A DNA stretch of 34,591 nucleotides from Alphaproteobacteria bacterium. Lineage in GTDB: Bacteria; Pseudomonadota; Alphaproteobacteria; Micavibrionales; UBA2020. The first letter of the stretch is position 1. Every line of letters starts with the position of its first letter. This document shows, piece after piece, positions 25,740 to 34,088 of this stretch. The stretch spans positions 1 to 34,591 of the forward strand of contig WGNE01000050.1 in NCBI GenBank assembly GCA_016124645.1. The letters run 5' to 3'. The notes beneath the pieces are model-generated. The model did no database searches, was not told where the DNA came from, and saw nothing but the letters and a program-made list of their open reading frames with translations. The position numbers and the translations under genes were made by a program.

Positions 25740-25753
25740 GCCGGGAAACCGGC
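25740..25753. other. Hairpin GCCGG-GAAA-CCGGC in the Nudix leader
   Basis: A perfect 5-bp GC stem closed by a GAAA (GNRA-type) tetraloop in the 247-base divergent gap between the GDSL hydrolase and the Nudix gene, about 70 bases upstream of the Nudix start. A structured 5' leader is possible. No recognisable riboswitch core surrounds it, and I see only weak promoter matches in the gap. Confidence 0.35.
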
Positions 25754-25821
25754 TGGCGTAATCTCTCGGGACAGGAAAATCACGGCAGGTTCCGGCAAGA
25801 AAAAAGGCAAAAGACCCCGAC

Positions 25822-26490
25822 ATGGCAAATGAAAAACCCGCGGCGCAGCAACAGGCGCAGGAAAAGGACGGCGGCGTCACCCCGACGGCGAAAATCATCT
25901 CGCGCAAGGTGGAGTTCGACGGCTGGCACAGGCTGGAAACCGTCGTCGCGCAACCGCGCAGCCTGAAGCACGGCGGCTGGGCGGATGAAATGGCGCGCGA
26001 GGTCATGCGGGGCGGCGAGGAAGGCAAGATCGCCTGCGTCCTTCTCTACATCCCCGAGACGGACGAGATTTTGCTGAACGAGCAATTCCGCATGGGCGCG
26101 ATGATTGCGGGCGCGCAGGACCCCTTCCTCTTCGAATGCGCGGCGGGCTTCGTCGATGCCGGCGAAACCCCGGCCGAGGCCGCGACGCGCGAGGCGCTGG
26201 AGGAAACCGGCACGGAAATCACCGCGCTGCACCCCATCGGCATCTATTACACCAGCCCCGGCTGCCTTGCGGAGGAATTCCACATCTTCATCGGCCGCAT
26301 CGCCGCGGCCGAAAGCGGCATCTACGGCATGGCGCACGAGGGCGAGGAGATCAAGACCCACCTGCTGACCGCGAAACAGGCGCTGCAGATGCTGGACGAA
26401 AACCACATCCGCAACGCCGTGACCTCCATCGCGCTGCACTGGTTCGCCCGCAACAAGGAAAAAATCCGCAAGCAATGGCTGGAGGCATGA
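25822..26490 (+). CDS. Nudix hydrolase, ADP-ribose pyrophosphatase-like
   Basis: A 222-residue protein with a complete Nudix box: Gly109-x5-Glu115-x7-Arg123-Glu124-x2-Glu127-Glu128-x-Gly130. The sequence before it (FECAAGFVDAGE) and after it (YYTSPGCLAEEFHIFIGR) matches the ADP-ribose pyrophosphatase branch (NudF/TrgB-like), which hydrolyses ADP-ribose or related NDP-sugars to AMP and a sugar phosphate. The first 20 residues are Gln/Lys/Ala-rich and poorly conserved. Its stop is nested with the sulfurtransferase start region, so it leads a four-gene operon. A role in clearing ADP-ribose is inference. Confidence 0.9.
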   Translation: MANEKPAAQQQAQEKDGGVTPTAKIISRKVEFDGWHRLETVVAQPRSLKHGGWADEMAREVMRGGEEGKIACVLLYIPETDEILLNEQFRMGAMIAGAQDPFLFECAAGFVDAGETPAEAATREALEETGTEITALHPIGIYYTSPGCLAEEFHIFIGRIAAAESGIYGMAHEGEEIKTHLLTAKQALQMLDENHIRNAVTSIALHWFARNKEKIRKQWLEA

Positions 26491-26492
26491 CG

Positions 26493-27317
26493 ATGAAGGC
26501 ATTGATCGGCGCCGCCGAACTTCACGCCCTTTTGCAATCCGGCGCGCCCGGCCTGCGGCTGGTGGACGCCAGCTACAACCTGCCGCCGGCGGACGCGCGC
26601 ATCGCCAATGCCGTCGATTTCGACATCGACGCCGTGGCCGACCCGGACGCGCCGCTGGCCCATACCCTGCCCTCCGACGCTCTTTTCGGCGCGGCCGTGG
26701 GGGCCATGGGCATTTCCAACGACGACCGCGTCGTCGTCTATGACCGCAGCGGCATGGCCATGGCCGCCTGCCGCGCGTGGTGGATGTTCCGCGTCTTCGG
26801 CCACGACAAGGTGCAAGTGCTGGACGGCGGCCTGCCCGCGTGGCTCAACGCCGGCTATCCCGCCGCCGCGCGCACGGCCGAAAAGCCCGAACCCGCCGAA
26901 TTCCACGCCGCCTTCCGGCCCGAGCTATTCAAGGCGCAGTCCGACATTTTGCGCAACATCGAACAGGGCGACTTCACCCTCATCGACGCGCGCGACGCGG
27001 GCCGCTACGCCGGTGCCACGGCGGAACCGCGCCCGGGTATCGAAAGCGGCCACGTGCCCGGCTCGCTCAACGTGCCCTATGCCACGCTCATCGACACCGC
27101 GACCGGGAAGATGAAGCCGCTGGACGCGCTGCAGCAGGCTTTCGCGAACATCGACGCCGAAAAACCCGTGGCCTGCACCTGCGGCAGCGGCGTGACGGCC
27201 TGCGTCGTCGCGCTCGCCCTGCATGAAACGGGGCGCGAGGCCGCCATCTACGACGGCTCGTGGACGGAATGGGGCGCAAACCCCGCCCTGCCCAAACGCA
27301 AGGGAGAAGAGGCATGA
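26493..27317 (+). CDS. sseA: 3-mercaptopyruvate/thiosulfate sulfurtransferase (tandem rhodanese)
   Basis: A 274-residue two-domain rhodanese. The inactive N-terminal domain (about 1-125) contains RLVDASY, VVYDRSGMAMAACRAWWMFR and VLDGGLPAW; the C-terminal domain (about 140-265) has the IDAR strand, GHVPGSLNVPY and the active-site loop CGSGVTA with Cys230. The CGSGV[TS]A loop is the hallmark of mercaptopyruvate sulfurtransferases as distinct from thiosulfate-specific rhodaneses, so transfer of sulfur from 3-mercaptopyruvate is likely. GGAGG at 26481-26485 favours ATG 26493; an ATG at 26487 overlaps the Nudix stop but is too close to the ribosome-binding site. The stop overlaps the next start by four bases. 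Confidence 0.93.
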   Translation: MKALIGAAELHALLQSGAPGLRLVDASYNLPPADARIANAVDFDIDAVADPDAPLAHTLPSDALFGAAVGAMGISNDDRVVVYDRSGMAMAACRAWWMFRVFGHDKVQVLDGGLPAWLNAGYPAAARTAEKPEPAEFHAAFRPELFKAQSDILRNIEQGDFTLIDARDAGRYAGATAEPRPGIESGHVPGSLNVPYATLIDTATGKMKPLDALQQAFANIDAEKPVACTCGSGVTACVVALALHETGREAAIYDGSWTEWGANPALPKRKGEEA

Positions 27318-28495
27318 GCGCGGAGAACAGGGACGTCACCGGCAAGAACATCCAGACCGTGCTGACGCACGCGGGATCGAAGCCCGCCGAATACCACGGC
27401 GCGGTCAACGTGCCCGTGCACCGCATGTCCACCATCGTCTTCAATTCCTACGACGAATTCGAAAAAGTGCCCAACGTGCCCTATTCCTACGGCCGCGCGG
27501 GCACGCCGACCAGCGCGGCTTTCGAGGAAGCCATCGCCGCCATCGAGGGCGCGCACCGCAGCGTCGCCACCTGTTCCGGCCTTTCCGCGATCCTGACGTC
27601 GCTCATCGCCTTCGCCTCCGCGGGCGACCATATCCTCGTCACCGACAACTGCTACGGCCCCGGCCGCAAGACCTGCGAGGAAGTGCTGCGCCGCTTCGGG
27701 GTGGATGTGGAGTATTACCCGCCGATGATCGGCGGGGAGATCAAGACGCTGTTCCGCCCGAACACCAGGCTCGTTTTCATGGAAGCCCCCGGCTCCCTCA
27801 CCTTCGAGGTGCAGGACATCGGCGCCATCACCGCCGCGGCGAAGGAGGCGGGCATCAAGACCGCCATCGACAACAGCTGGGGCACGCCGCTGTGCCTGAA
27901 GCCGCTCGCGCTGGGCATCGACGTCTCGGTCATGTCGGCGACCAAGTACATCTCCGGCCATTCGGACGTGATGCTGGGCGTGGTGTCCGCCAATGCGTCG
28001 AGCTGGAACGCCGTCAAGCGCGCGGCGCTGATGATGGGGCTCTGCGGCGGGTCGGAGGAGCTTTACCTCGGCGCGCGGGGTCTCAGGACCTTGAAGCCCC
28101 GCATGGACCACCACCGCGAGGCCGCGCTCGACATCGCGACATGGCTTTCCACCCACAAGGCGGTCAAGCAGGTGCGCCACCCCGCGCTGCCCTCCTGCCC
28201 CGGGCACAAGAACTGGAAGAAATATTATCAAGGTTCGTCCGGCACCTTCGGCATCATCCTGCACGAAAACCGCCGCGAGAATATCGCGCGGATGCTCGAC
28301 GGCATGGCGCTTTTCTCGATGGGCTTCAGCTGGGGCGGATTCGAATCCCTGCTCTTCCCCGAGCAGCCGGGCCACGCGCGCAGCGCCAGCCCCTGGACGG
28401 AGGAAGGCTTTTCCCTGCGCATCCACATCGGGCTCGAGGACAAGGACGACCTGAAGGCCGACCTTGACGAAGGGCTGGAAAGGCTGGCGGCATGA
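27314..28495 (+). CDS. metC: Cystathionine beta-lyase (PLP-dependent)
   Basis: A 393-residue enzyme of the Cys/Met-metabolism PLP family. SYGRAGTPTSAAFE (about 58-71) provides phosphate-binding Tyr/Arg, Ser88-Gly89 lies in the TCSGLSA loop, Asp186 is in AIDNSWGTP, and the Schiff-base Lys211 is in SATKYISGHSD. The overall pattern, including 'GFSWGGFESL' and 'RIHIGLED', is MetC-like; it should cleave cystathionine to homocysteine, pyruvate and ammonia and complements the neighbouring mercaptopyruvate sulfurtransferase in sulfur-amino-acid metabolism. The start is set by the ATGA overlap with sseA, and its end overlaps the AAA+ gene in the same way. Confidence 0.94.
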   Translation: MSAENRDVTGKNIQTVLTHAGSKPAEYHGAVNVPVHRMSTIVFNSYDEFEKVPNVPYSYGRAGTPTSAAFEEAIAAIEGAHRSVATCSGLSAILTSLIAFASAGDHILVTDNCYGPGRKTCEEVLRRFGVDVEYYPPMIGGEIKTLFRPNTRLVFMEAPGSLTFEVQDIGAITAAAKEAGIKTAIDNSWGTPLCLKPLALGIDVSVMSATKYISGHSDVMLGVVSANASSWNAVKRAALMMGLCGGSEELYLGARGLRTLKPRMDHHREAALDIATWLSTHKAVKQVRHPALPSCPGHKNWKKYYQGSSGTFGIILHENRRENIARMLDGMALFSMGFSWGGFESLLFPEQPGHARSASPWTEEGFSLRIHIGLEDKDDLKADLDEGLERLAA

Positions 28496-29904
28496 GCGGC
28501 ATTCTCGCACCGGACCAGACCGGGCCCATCGAGACCATCGACATGCAGCACTCGCTGTTCGACGATTTCCTGGCCGAATACCACAAGCTGCTCGACCATC
28601 TGCACGGCGACGTCAAACCCTATCTTTTCTGGAGCCTGCTGACCGTCTCCGCCCTCTACACGCTTTATTACATGCTGTTCCGCAGCCGCCTGCTGCTGAT
28701 ATTCCGCGCCCGGCACGGCAGCATGGGCGCGCTTTTGCGGCTGACGAAGAAGCTGCTGCGCTACGACGACGCCGACTTCAAACTGGCCGGGCGCGCTCTG
28801 ATGTACGACGCCGGGAATTACGTTCCCTCGGCCATGTACGACCTCGGCGTGAAGATCGCCAGCGCCAACGACAAGAGCTTCCGGCAGGACATCGCCGTCG
28901 CGAAGCTGTGGATGAAAAAGGCGGAGGTGCTGGACAACGGCGTGCTGGCGGAAAAGATGGAGAAATTCGGCGCCGTCACCCACGACCCGAACGCCAAGAA
29001 CAACGACCCCTACAAGGAGCTGGAGGCCATGGTCGGCCTGCCCGGCGTGAAAAAGGAAATCCGCGAGGTCGCCGACCGCGCCACGCTCTTCGAAAAGCGG
29101 CGCGAGGCGGGGCTGAAGGTTTCCCAGCCCGCACTGCACCTCGTCTTCCTCGGCAACCCCGGCACGGGCAAGACCACGGTGGCGCGCATTCTCGGGCGCA
29201 TCCTGAAAAAGATCGGCTACCTCTCGCGCGGGCATGTGGTGGAAGTGTCGGAATCCGACATGATCGGCCAGTACATCGGGGAAACCGCGATCAAGACCCA
29301 GCGCAAGATGGCGGAAGCCAAGGGCGGCATCCTCTTCATCGACGAGGCCTACAGCATCCTGAGCACGCGCAACGTCGGCAGCTCGTCCTCCGGCGGCTAT
29401 GCGGCCAGCGCCATCGCCACCCTGCTGAAGTTCATGGAGGACATGCGCGAGGACCTCGTCGTCATCGCCGCGGGCTATCCGCGGGAGATGCAGGAATTCC
29501 TCGAATCCAACCCCGGCCTGCGCTCGCGCTTCACCGGCACCATCACCTTCAGCGACTATGACGACGACGACATGGTGAAGATATTCATCGAGATGGCCGA
29601 GAGCCAGGAATATTCCCTCCCGCCGGAAACGCTGAAAGCGCTGCCCGTGGTCATCGGCGAGGCCCGCGCGGACATGACCCGCAACTCGGGCAACGGGCGC
29701 TTCGTGCGGCTGCTGTTCGAAAACGCCGTGCGCTGCCTCGCCATCCGCCTGACCGGCGTCAAGAGCCCCTCGCGCAAGCAGCTCATGGAGCTTCGGCCCG
29801 AAGACGTCGCCAAGGCGCTCGGGAACATGAAGGAAAGCGGCTTTGCCGGAAAACCGGAACCGGAAAAGGAAGACGGAAAAGAAGGCAAGACCGAAACGGC
29901 CTGA
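28492..29904 (+). CDS. Membrane-anchored CbbX/SpoVK-like AAA+ ATPase
   Basis: A 470-residue protein. A transmembrane segment at about 43-63 is followed by a helical stretch (about 99-150, ending DIAVAKLWMKKAEVLD) resembling a Sel1-like repeat. The AAA+ module at about 172-445 begins ELEAMVGLPGVKKEIREV and has Walker A GNPGTGKTT at 221-229, the pore loop YIGETAIKT near 261-269, Walker B LFIDEAY at 281-287, the arginine-finger region NPGLRSRF at 340-347 and a sensor-2-like GNGRFVR. These are the landmarks of the CbbX/EccA/SpoVK group, whose best-known member reactivates RuBisCO. No RuBisCO gene is present here, and the membrane anchor is atypical. A remodelling role on another target is inferred. 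The C-terminal tail is Lys/Glu-rich. Cotranslated with metC by ATGA overlap. Confidence 0.88.
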   Translation: MSGILAPDQTGPIETIDMQHSLFDDFLAEYHKLLDHLHGDVKPYLFWSLLTVSALYTLYYMLFRSRLLLIFRARHGSMGALLRLTKKLLRYDDADFKLAGRALMYDAGNYVPSAMYDLGVKIASANDKSFRQDIAVAKLWMKKAEVLDNGVLAEKMEKFGAVTHDPNAKNNDPYKELEAMVGLPGVKKEIREVADRATLFEKRREAGLKVSQPALHLVFLGNPGTGKTTVARILGRILKKIGYLSRGHVVEVSESDMIGQYIGETAIKTQRKMAEAKGGILFIDEAYSILSTRNVGSSSSGGYAASAIATLLKFMEDMREDLVVIAAGYPREMQEFLESNPGLRSRFTGTITFSDYDDDDMVKIFIEMAESQEYSLPPETLKALPVVIGEARADMTRNSGNGRFVRLLFENAVRCLAIRLTGVKSPSRKQLMELRPEDVAKALGNMKESGFAGKPEPEKEDGKEGKTETA

Positions 29905-29914
29905 AAGACGAAGA

Positions 29915-30442
29915 TCAGTCGCGGACGGTCTTCGCGACCTTGTCGAGCACGGCGTTGACCAGCTTGACCTCCGCCCCCTCGTAAAACCCGTTGGTGACGT
30001 TCATGTAGTCGTGGATGATGATGCCGGTATCGACCTTGCCGTTGGCCAGCAATTCCCACGTCCCCGCCCGCAGGATGGATTCCAGCAGGGTTTCGACCTC
30101 GCCCTTCTTGCCGGCGGCGAGGGCGGCGGCGATGATGCCGTCGATATCCGTCCAGCGGCCGTGCACGCCCATGACGATCTCTTCCAGCAGTTCCGCGTCG
30201 GCGGGCACGAAGACGTCGCCGTCGAGGTTGAAGCCGTTGCGGTGGCTGATGTACTCGCGCACGGCGGAGGCCGCGTCCTGATTATTGAGGTGCATCTGGT
30301 AGAGCACCTGCACCGCCGCCAGCCGCGCCGCCGTGCGGCGAGCCTTGGCCGAGCCCTCTGTCTTCTTCACCGCCGGTTTTTCAGGCGGGGTCACGGGCTT
30401 GCCGCGCGTCGGTTTCTTTTTTTGCGCCATGTCGTCAGTCAT
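29915..30442 (-). CDS. nusB: Transcription antitermination factor NusB
   Basis: A 175-residue NusB with a Lys/Pro-rich N-terminal extension of about 32 residues before the helical core. Core landmarks are [18 protein letters not shown] at about 34-51, the central helices around [11 protein letters not shown], the [13 protein letters not shown] helix, and the C-terminal [22 protein letters not shown] segment. In complex with NusE it binds boxA RNA and supports rRNA antitermination. Its start overlaps the NrdR stop by four bases, and it ends 10 bases from the convergent AAA+ gene. Confidence 0.95.
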   Translation of the reverse strand: MTDDMAQKKKPTRGKPVTPPEKPAVKKTEGSAKARRTAARLAAVQVLYQMHLNNQDAASAVREYISHRNGFNLDGDVFVPADAELLEEIVMGVHGRWTDIDGIIAAALAAGKKGEVETLLESILRAGTWELLANGKVDTGIIIHDYMNVTNGFYEGAEVKLVNAVLDKVAKTVRD

Positions 30443-30906
30443 CCGGCCTTTTTGCAGACGTTTTCAAGATCGGCGAGGAAGGCGCTGTAGTCCTTGACCT
30501 CGCGGAAGTCCTTATAGACCGAAGCATAGCGGACATAGGCGACGGGGTCGAGCTTGGCGATCTCGCCCATCGCCTTTTCGCCGATGAACTTGGTGGTCAC
30601 GTCGGACTCGCCCGATTGCTCCAGCACGCGCACGATGCCGTTGGCCGTCAATTCGATGGTCTCCGCGTCCACCGGCCGCTTTTGCAGCGAGAGGCGCAGG
30701 GAGCGCAGCAGCTTGTCGCGGGAGAAAGGCTCGCGCCGCCCGTCGGCCTTGATGACGGTCAGCTCGCGCAGCTGCACGCGCTCGAAGGTGGTGAAGCGCG
30801 CCTCGCAGCCGGGGCATTCGCGGCGGCGGCGGATGGCCGCGTTGTCTTCCGTCGGGCGGGAGTCCTTCACCTGCGTGTCTTCACCGCCGCAAAAAGGGCA
30901 TCTCAT
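30439..30906 (-). CDS. nrdR: Transcriptional repressor NrdR
   Basis: A 155-residue protein, the usual NrdR length. The N-terminal zinc ribbon has Cys3, Cys6, Cys31 and Cys34 and the family stretch [20 protein letters not shown]. An ATP-cone domain (about 49-138) follows: [20 protein letters not shown] and [11 protein letters not shown]. NrdR represses ribonucleotide-reductase genes when dATP occupies the cone. It sits between glyA (36 bases) and nusB (4-base overlap). In many alphaproteobacteria riboflavin genes lie between nrdR and nusB; they are missing here. Confidence 0.97.
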   Translation of the reverse strand: MRCPFCGGEDTQVKDSRPTEDNAAIRRRRECPGCEARFTTFERVQLRELTVIKADGRREPFSRDKLLRSLRLSLQKRPVDAETIELTANGIVRVLEQSGESDVTTKFIGEKAMGEIAKLDPVAYVRYASVYKDFREVKDYSAFLADLENVCKKAG

Positions 30907-30942
30907 GTCTCATACCTTTCTCAAAATACCTTCGGCGCCGGT

Positions 30943-32262
30943 TTACTGGCGCGGATAAATCGGGAATTTTTCGCACAGGGCGAGGACGCGTTTGGCCACG
31001 TCTTCCTCGACCGCCTTGTTGCCCTCGACGCCGTTCTTGGCGAGGCCGTCAAGCACCTCGACCATGTACTGGCCGACCAGCTCGAATTCGGCGACGCCGA
31101 AGCCGCGTGTGGTGGCCGCCGGGCTGCCGACGCGGATGCCGGAGGTGACCATGGGCTTTTGCGGGTCGAAGGGAATGGCGTTCTTGTTGCAGGTCATGCG
31201 AGCGTGCTCGAGGCTCAGCTCCGCGTCGCGGCCCGTCAGGTTCTTGGGCCGCAGATCGACGAGCACAAGGTGGCTGTCCGTGCCGCCGGAGACGATGTCG
31301 AGGCCGCCCGCCTTCAGCGTATTGGCCAGCGCGCGCGCGTTGTCCAGCACCGCCTGCGCATAGGCCTTGAAGGAAGGCTGCAGCGCCTCGCCGAAGGCCA
31401 CGGCCTTGGCGGCGATGACGTGTTCCAGCGGGCCGCCCTGCAGGCCGGGGAAGACGGCGGAGTTGATCTTCTTCGCGATGTCCTCGTCGTCCGTCAGGAT
31501 GATGCCGCCGCGCGGGCCGCGCAGGGTCTTGTGCGTCGTGGAGGTCGTCACATGCGCGTGCCCGACCGGGCTGGGATAAACCCCCGCCGCGATGAGCCCC
31601 GCGTAATGCGCCATATCGACCATCAGGTAAGCGCCGACGGCGTCCGCGATCTTGCGAAAGCGCGCGAAGTCGATGACGCGCGGATAGGCCGAGGCCCCCG
31701 CGATGATGAGCTTCGGCTTGTGTTCCATCGCCAGACGCTCGACCTCGTCATAATCGATGAGCCCGTCTTCCTTGCGCACGCCGTACTGAACGGCGTTGAA
31801 CCACTTGCCCGAAAGGTTGGGCTTCGCGCCATGCGTCAGGTGCCCGCCCGCGGCCAGCGCCTGCCCGAGGATGGTGTCGCCCGGCTGCAAAAGCGCCAGC
31901 ACCACAGCCTGGTTGGCCTGCGCGCCCGAATGGGGCTGCACGTTGGCGAATTTCACGCCGAAGAGCTTGCAGATGCGCTCGATCGCCAATTTCTCCGCGA
32001 CGTCGATGAACTCGCAGCCGCCGTAGTAGCGCTTGCCGGGATAGCCCTCGGCGTATTTGTTGGTCAGCACGCTGCCCTGCGCCTGCAGCACCGCGCGCGA
32101 GACGATATTCTCGGAGGCGATGAGCTCCACCTGCGTGCGCTGGCGGTCCAGCTCGCTTTCGATGGCGCCATAGATCGCGGGGTCCGCGTCTTTCAGGTCA
32201 GCTTCAAAAAAACCGGGGGATTTCGTCATCGTTTCGTCTTTCTTTTGCGCCAAGGTCATCAT
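30943..32262 (-). CDS. glyA: Serine hydroxymethyltransferase
   Basis: About 439 residues, normal for bacterial GlyA. It converts serine and tetrahydrofolate to glycine and 5,10-methylene-THF with PLP. Landmarks are [37 protein letters not shown], the [15 protein letters not shown] segment and the Schiff-base Lys245 in [13 protein letters not shown]. The start is ambiguous: ATG 32262 or the adjacent ATG 32259 overlaps the rpiB stop (coupled translation, AGGAAAG upstream), while ATG 32229 would remove 11 residues that are not conserved. It is the second gene of rpiB-glyA-nrdR-nusB. Confidence 0.96.
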   Translation of the reverse strand: MMTLAQKKDETMTKSPGFFEADLKDADPAIYGAIESELDRQRTQVELIASENIVSRAVLQAQGSVLTNKYAEGYPGKRYYGGCEFIDVAEKLAIERICKLFGVKFANVQPHSGAQANQAVVLALLQPGDTILGQALAAGGHLTHGAKPNLSGKWFNAVQYGVRKEDGLIDYDEVERLAMEHKPKLIIAGASAYPRVIDFARFRKIADAVGAYLMVDMAHYAGLIAAGVYPSPVGHAHVTTSTTHKTLRGPRGGIILTDDEDIAKKINSAVFPGLQGGPLEHVIAAKAVAFGEALQPSFKAYAQAVLDNARALANTLKAGGLDIVSGGTDSHLVLVDLRPKNLTGRDAELSLEHARMTCNKNAIPFDPQKPMVTSGIRVGSPAATTRGFGVAEFELVGQYMVEVLDGLAKNGVEGNKAVEEDVAKRVLALCEKFPIYPRQ

Positions 32263-32711
32263 ACACCACACTTTCCTAGTTTCTCCACGCGGCCGGCATG
32301 CCTGCCGCCTTCAAATTCGGTTTCAAGAAATGCCGCGACGCAGTCCAGCGCGACCTGCACGCCCAAAAGGCGCTCGCCCAGCGCCAGCACGTTCGCGTCG
32401 TTGTGCTGGCGGCACAGGCGGGCCGAGGTCACGTCATGGCAAAGCGCGGCGCGCACGGAAGAAAAACGGTTGAGGGCCATGCTGATGCCGATGCCGCTGC
32501 CGCAGATGCCGATGCCCAGCGGCGCGCCGGCGTCGCGGATGCACTCGGCCAGCTTGTAGCCGTAATCGGGGTAATCGACGCGCTCGGCGGTTTCCGGGCC
32601 GAGATCCAGCACCTCATGCCCCTGTTCTTTCAGGTATTCGATGACGGCGGATTTCAGGGCGAATCCGGCATGGTCGGAGGCGATGGCGATTTTTCGGCTG
32701 GCAGCGGGCAC
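32259..32711 (-). CDS. rpiB: Ribose-5-phosphate isomerase B
   Basis: A 150-residue RpiB, which interconverts ribose 5-phosphate and ribulose 5-phosphate. The conserved opening [11 protein letters not shown] (Asp13/His14), the catalytic Cys70 in [15 protein letters not shown] and [12 protein letters not shown] (His103/Asn104) are all intact. The start is a GTG at 32711, the only candidate near the conserved N-terminus, with no convincing ribosome-binding site. It heads the rpiB-glyA-nrdR-nusB run, and glyA begins in a four-base overlap with its stop. This pairing of rpiB and glyA is common in alphaproteobacteria. Confidence 0.95.
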   Translation of the reverse strand: MPAASRKIAIASDHAGFALKSAVIEYLKEQGHEVLDLGPETAERVDYPDYGYKLAECIRDAGAPLGIGICGSGIGISMALNRFSSVRAALCHDVTSARLCRQHNDANVLALGERLLGVQVALDCVAAFLETEFEGGRHAGRVEKLGKCGV

Positions 32712-32815
32712 GGAGCAAGACCCTACATACAGTTGAAACTGCCCAGTCTATACCAGATATAGTAGGTCACTTCCAGTCCAATATACCATATATGCGTTAT
32801 GGATAATATTGCGCG

Positions 32816-33682
32816 CTATTCCATGCCGCGCTTCTTGCGCGCTTCCTTGATGGTCTCCGCGTCGGCCTCGATCTGGCGACGCCAGATCAGCGCCATCTCC
32901 GCCGGCGGCAGGCTCATCATGGCGTAAAGGATGATTTTCGCTTCGTTGCATTTCATCTTCGTTTGCGAGCCGAAGGCGAGCTCGGCCAGTTCGGCCTCGC
33001 TTCCCGGCGCGAACCGCGACAGGGCGGCGGCCAGATCCGTTTTCGCCATCTGCAGCGCGGCGGCGTATTGGGGGATCCCCGGCCATACCGCCGCAATCTG
33101 CTTGTCCTGCGCGGAAAGCACGAGGTAGCGGATCGAATCCGAATAATTGTCGGCCGTCTGCTTGTCCGTCAGCTTGACCAGCGTACCGTACTGCACCTTG
33201 CCCTGCAGGAAATGGGCGCAATAGCCTTCCTTTTTGTGCTGCGCGCGCTGGCTGGCCTTGGTCGGCTTGCCGCCCGCGGCATCCTCCTTGGTGATGGCGT
33301 TCAGCGCCGCGTATTCATAGGACAGCGCGGCCTGTATCACGTCCGCCTTGGCGTACCAGTTGTAGTCGATGAGGTAATAATGCCCGAGCATCATCTGCAG
33401 CATGTGCAGCTGGCCCTGCATGCCCTCCTCGCCCCCGCTGTCCATGCCCTTCGAGAGGTAGTAGTACATGAACTTCCGCGACGCCTTGTGCCTTTCCGAA
33501 AGCATCTGCAAGAAAGGGTCGCCCTTCATGAAGGCCACCACGGCGGCCTGTTTTTCGGCCTCCGCCTTGTGCTTGTTGTGCGTATGCACGCCGAAGGCGA
33601 TGGCGCCCGCCAGCACAAGGCCGCCGAGAAGCATGAGCTTGATCTGGGTCGCCTTGTCGGTCGTGCCGTTCGTGTTCGTCAT
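32816..33682 (-). CDS. Single-span membrane protein of unknown function
   Basis: I do not recognise this 288-residue protein. The N-terminus is polar, a single hydrophobic span is at about 14-31, and it is followed by a His/Lys-rich stretch (HTHNKHK at 33-39), so the remaining 250 residues are probably periplasmic, with helical repeats rich in Ala, Gln and Tyr. Two cysteines (155 and 245) could form a disulfide. The long uninterrupted helical content and the YYYLSKGM and LGHYYLIDYNWY aromatic clusters suggest a helical scaffold. ATG 33682 is chosen because the span follows; its ribosome-binding site (AGAGG) lies within a small AGAG/CTCT inverted repeat that could hide it. It stands alone between a small conserved gene and rpiB. 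Confidence 0.7.
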   Translation of the reverse strand: MTNTNGTTDKATQIKLMLLGGLVLAGAIAFGVHTHNKHKAEAEKQAAVVAFMKGDPFLQMLSERHKASRKFMYYYLSKGMDSGGEEGMQGQLHMLQMMLGHYYLIDYNWYAKADVIQAALSYEYAALNAITKEDAAGGKPTKASQRAQHKKEGYCAHFLQGKVQYGTLVKLTDKQTADNYSDSIRYLVLSAQDKQIAAVWPGIPQYAAALQMAKTDLAAALSRFAPGSEAELAELAFGSQTKMKCNEAKIILYAMMSLPPAEMALIWRRQIEADAETIKEARKKRGME

Positions 33683-33774
33683 AGAGGGGCCTCTGGTCAG
33701 GTGAAAAACGGGCGGAGGATGAGGCGCGGAAAAATTGCGCAGGAACATTGTCGCATAAAATCAGGCCGCTTGTC

Positions 33775-33795
33775 ATGCGCGCGAAACCCGCGCAT
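33775..33795. other. 7-bp hairpin ATGCGCG/CGCGCAT between two minus-strand genes
   Basis: Perfect 7-bp arms with a 7-base loop (33782-33788), about 26 bases downstream of the stop of the small conserved gene (minus direction). No T-tract follows on the minus strand, so a conventional intrinsic terminator is unlikely. It may stabilise or end the upstream transcript, or bind a protein. Confidence 0.4.
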
Positions 33796-33821
33796 ATACG
33801 TAAAACCGGAGGGGCGCAAGC

Positions 33822-34043
33822 TTAGTCGCCGGGCAGAATACCCTTCTTTTTAAGCACATAGGAAAGCCGCAGCAGGGCATTTTTCCTGAATACGGCGTCG
33901 CCCGCCCCGGCGGGGCATTGCACCACGATTTCGGTCAGGCTCTGCACGTCCATGGCGGAGACGCGCATGATGTTGCCGACCCGCTGGTATTCCAGCAAAA
34001 CCTCGCGTCCGGCCAGCTTGTCTGCGTGTTTGTTTTCTGCCAT
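33822..34043 (-). CDS. Small conserved alphaproteobacterial protein (73 aa)
   Basis: A 73-residue protein with a clear open frame. ATG 34043 has AGGTGG five bases upstream, so I prefer it to a GTG three codons earlier. A central GREVLLEYQRVGNIMRVSAM segment is followed by a Thr/Val-rich strand, PAGAGDAVFRK, and a C-terminal basic helix LRLSYVLKKK. It resembles a short family of alphaproteobacterial proteins that I recall as DUF6898-like, often encoded near acyl-CoA or other housekeeping genes. No function is known to me, and the family label is tentative. It is divergent from the glutaryl-CoA dehydrogenase gene, with only 45 bases between the two starts. Confidence 0.75.
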   Translation of the reverse strand: MAENKHADKLAGREVLLEYQRVGNIMRVSAMDVQSLTEIVVQCPAGAGDAVFRKNALLRLSYVLKKKGILPGD

Positions 34044-34088
34044 AGTTTCCACCTAAAGCCCTGATACATGAATATTAAGGTGAAACCC

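Noticed and set aside
25575-25821. Riboswitch upstream of the Nudix-sseA-metC operon
   Set aside because: Only one short tetraloop hairpin is visible; no SAM, glycine or other conserved riboswitch core could be drawn by eye.
28492-29904. RuBisCO activase CbbX
   Set aside because: The AAA+ core fits the group, but there is no RuBisCO gene in the window, and the membrane anchor and Sel1-like segment are foreign to CbbX.
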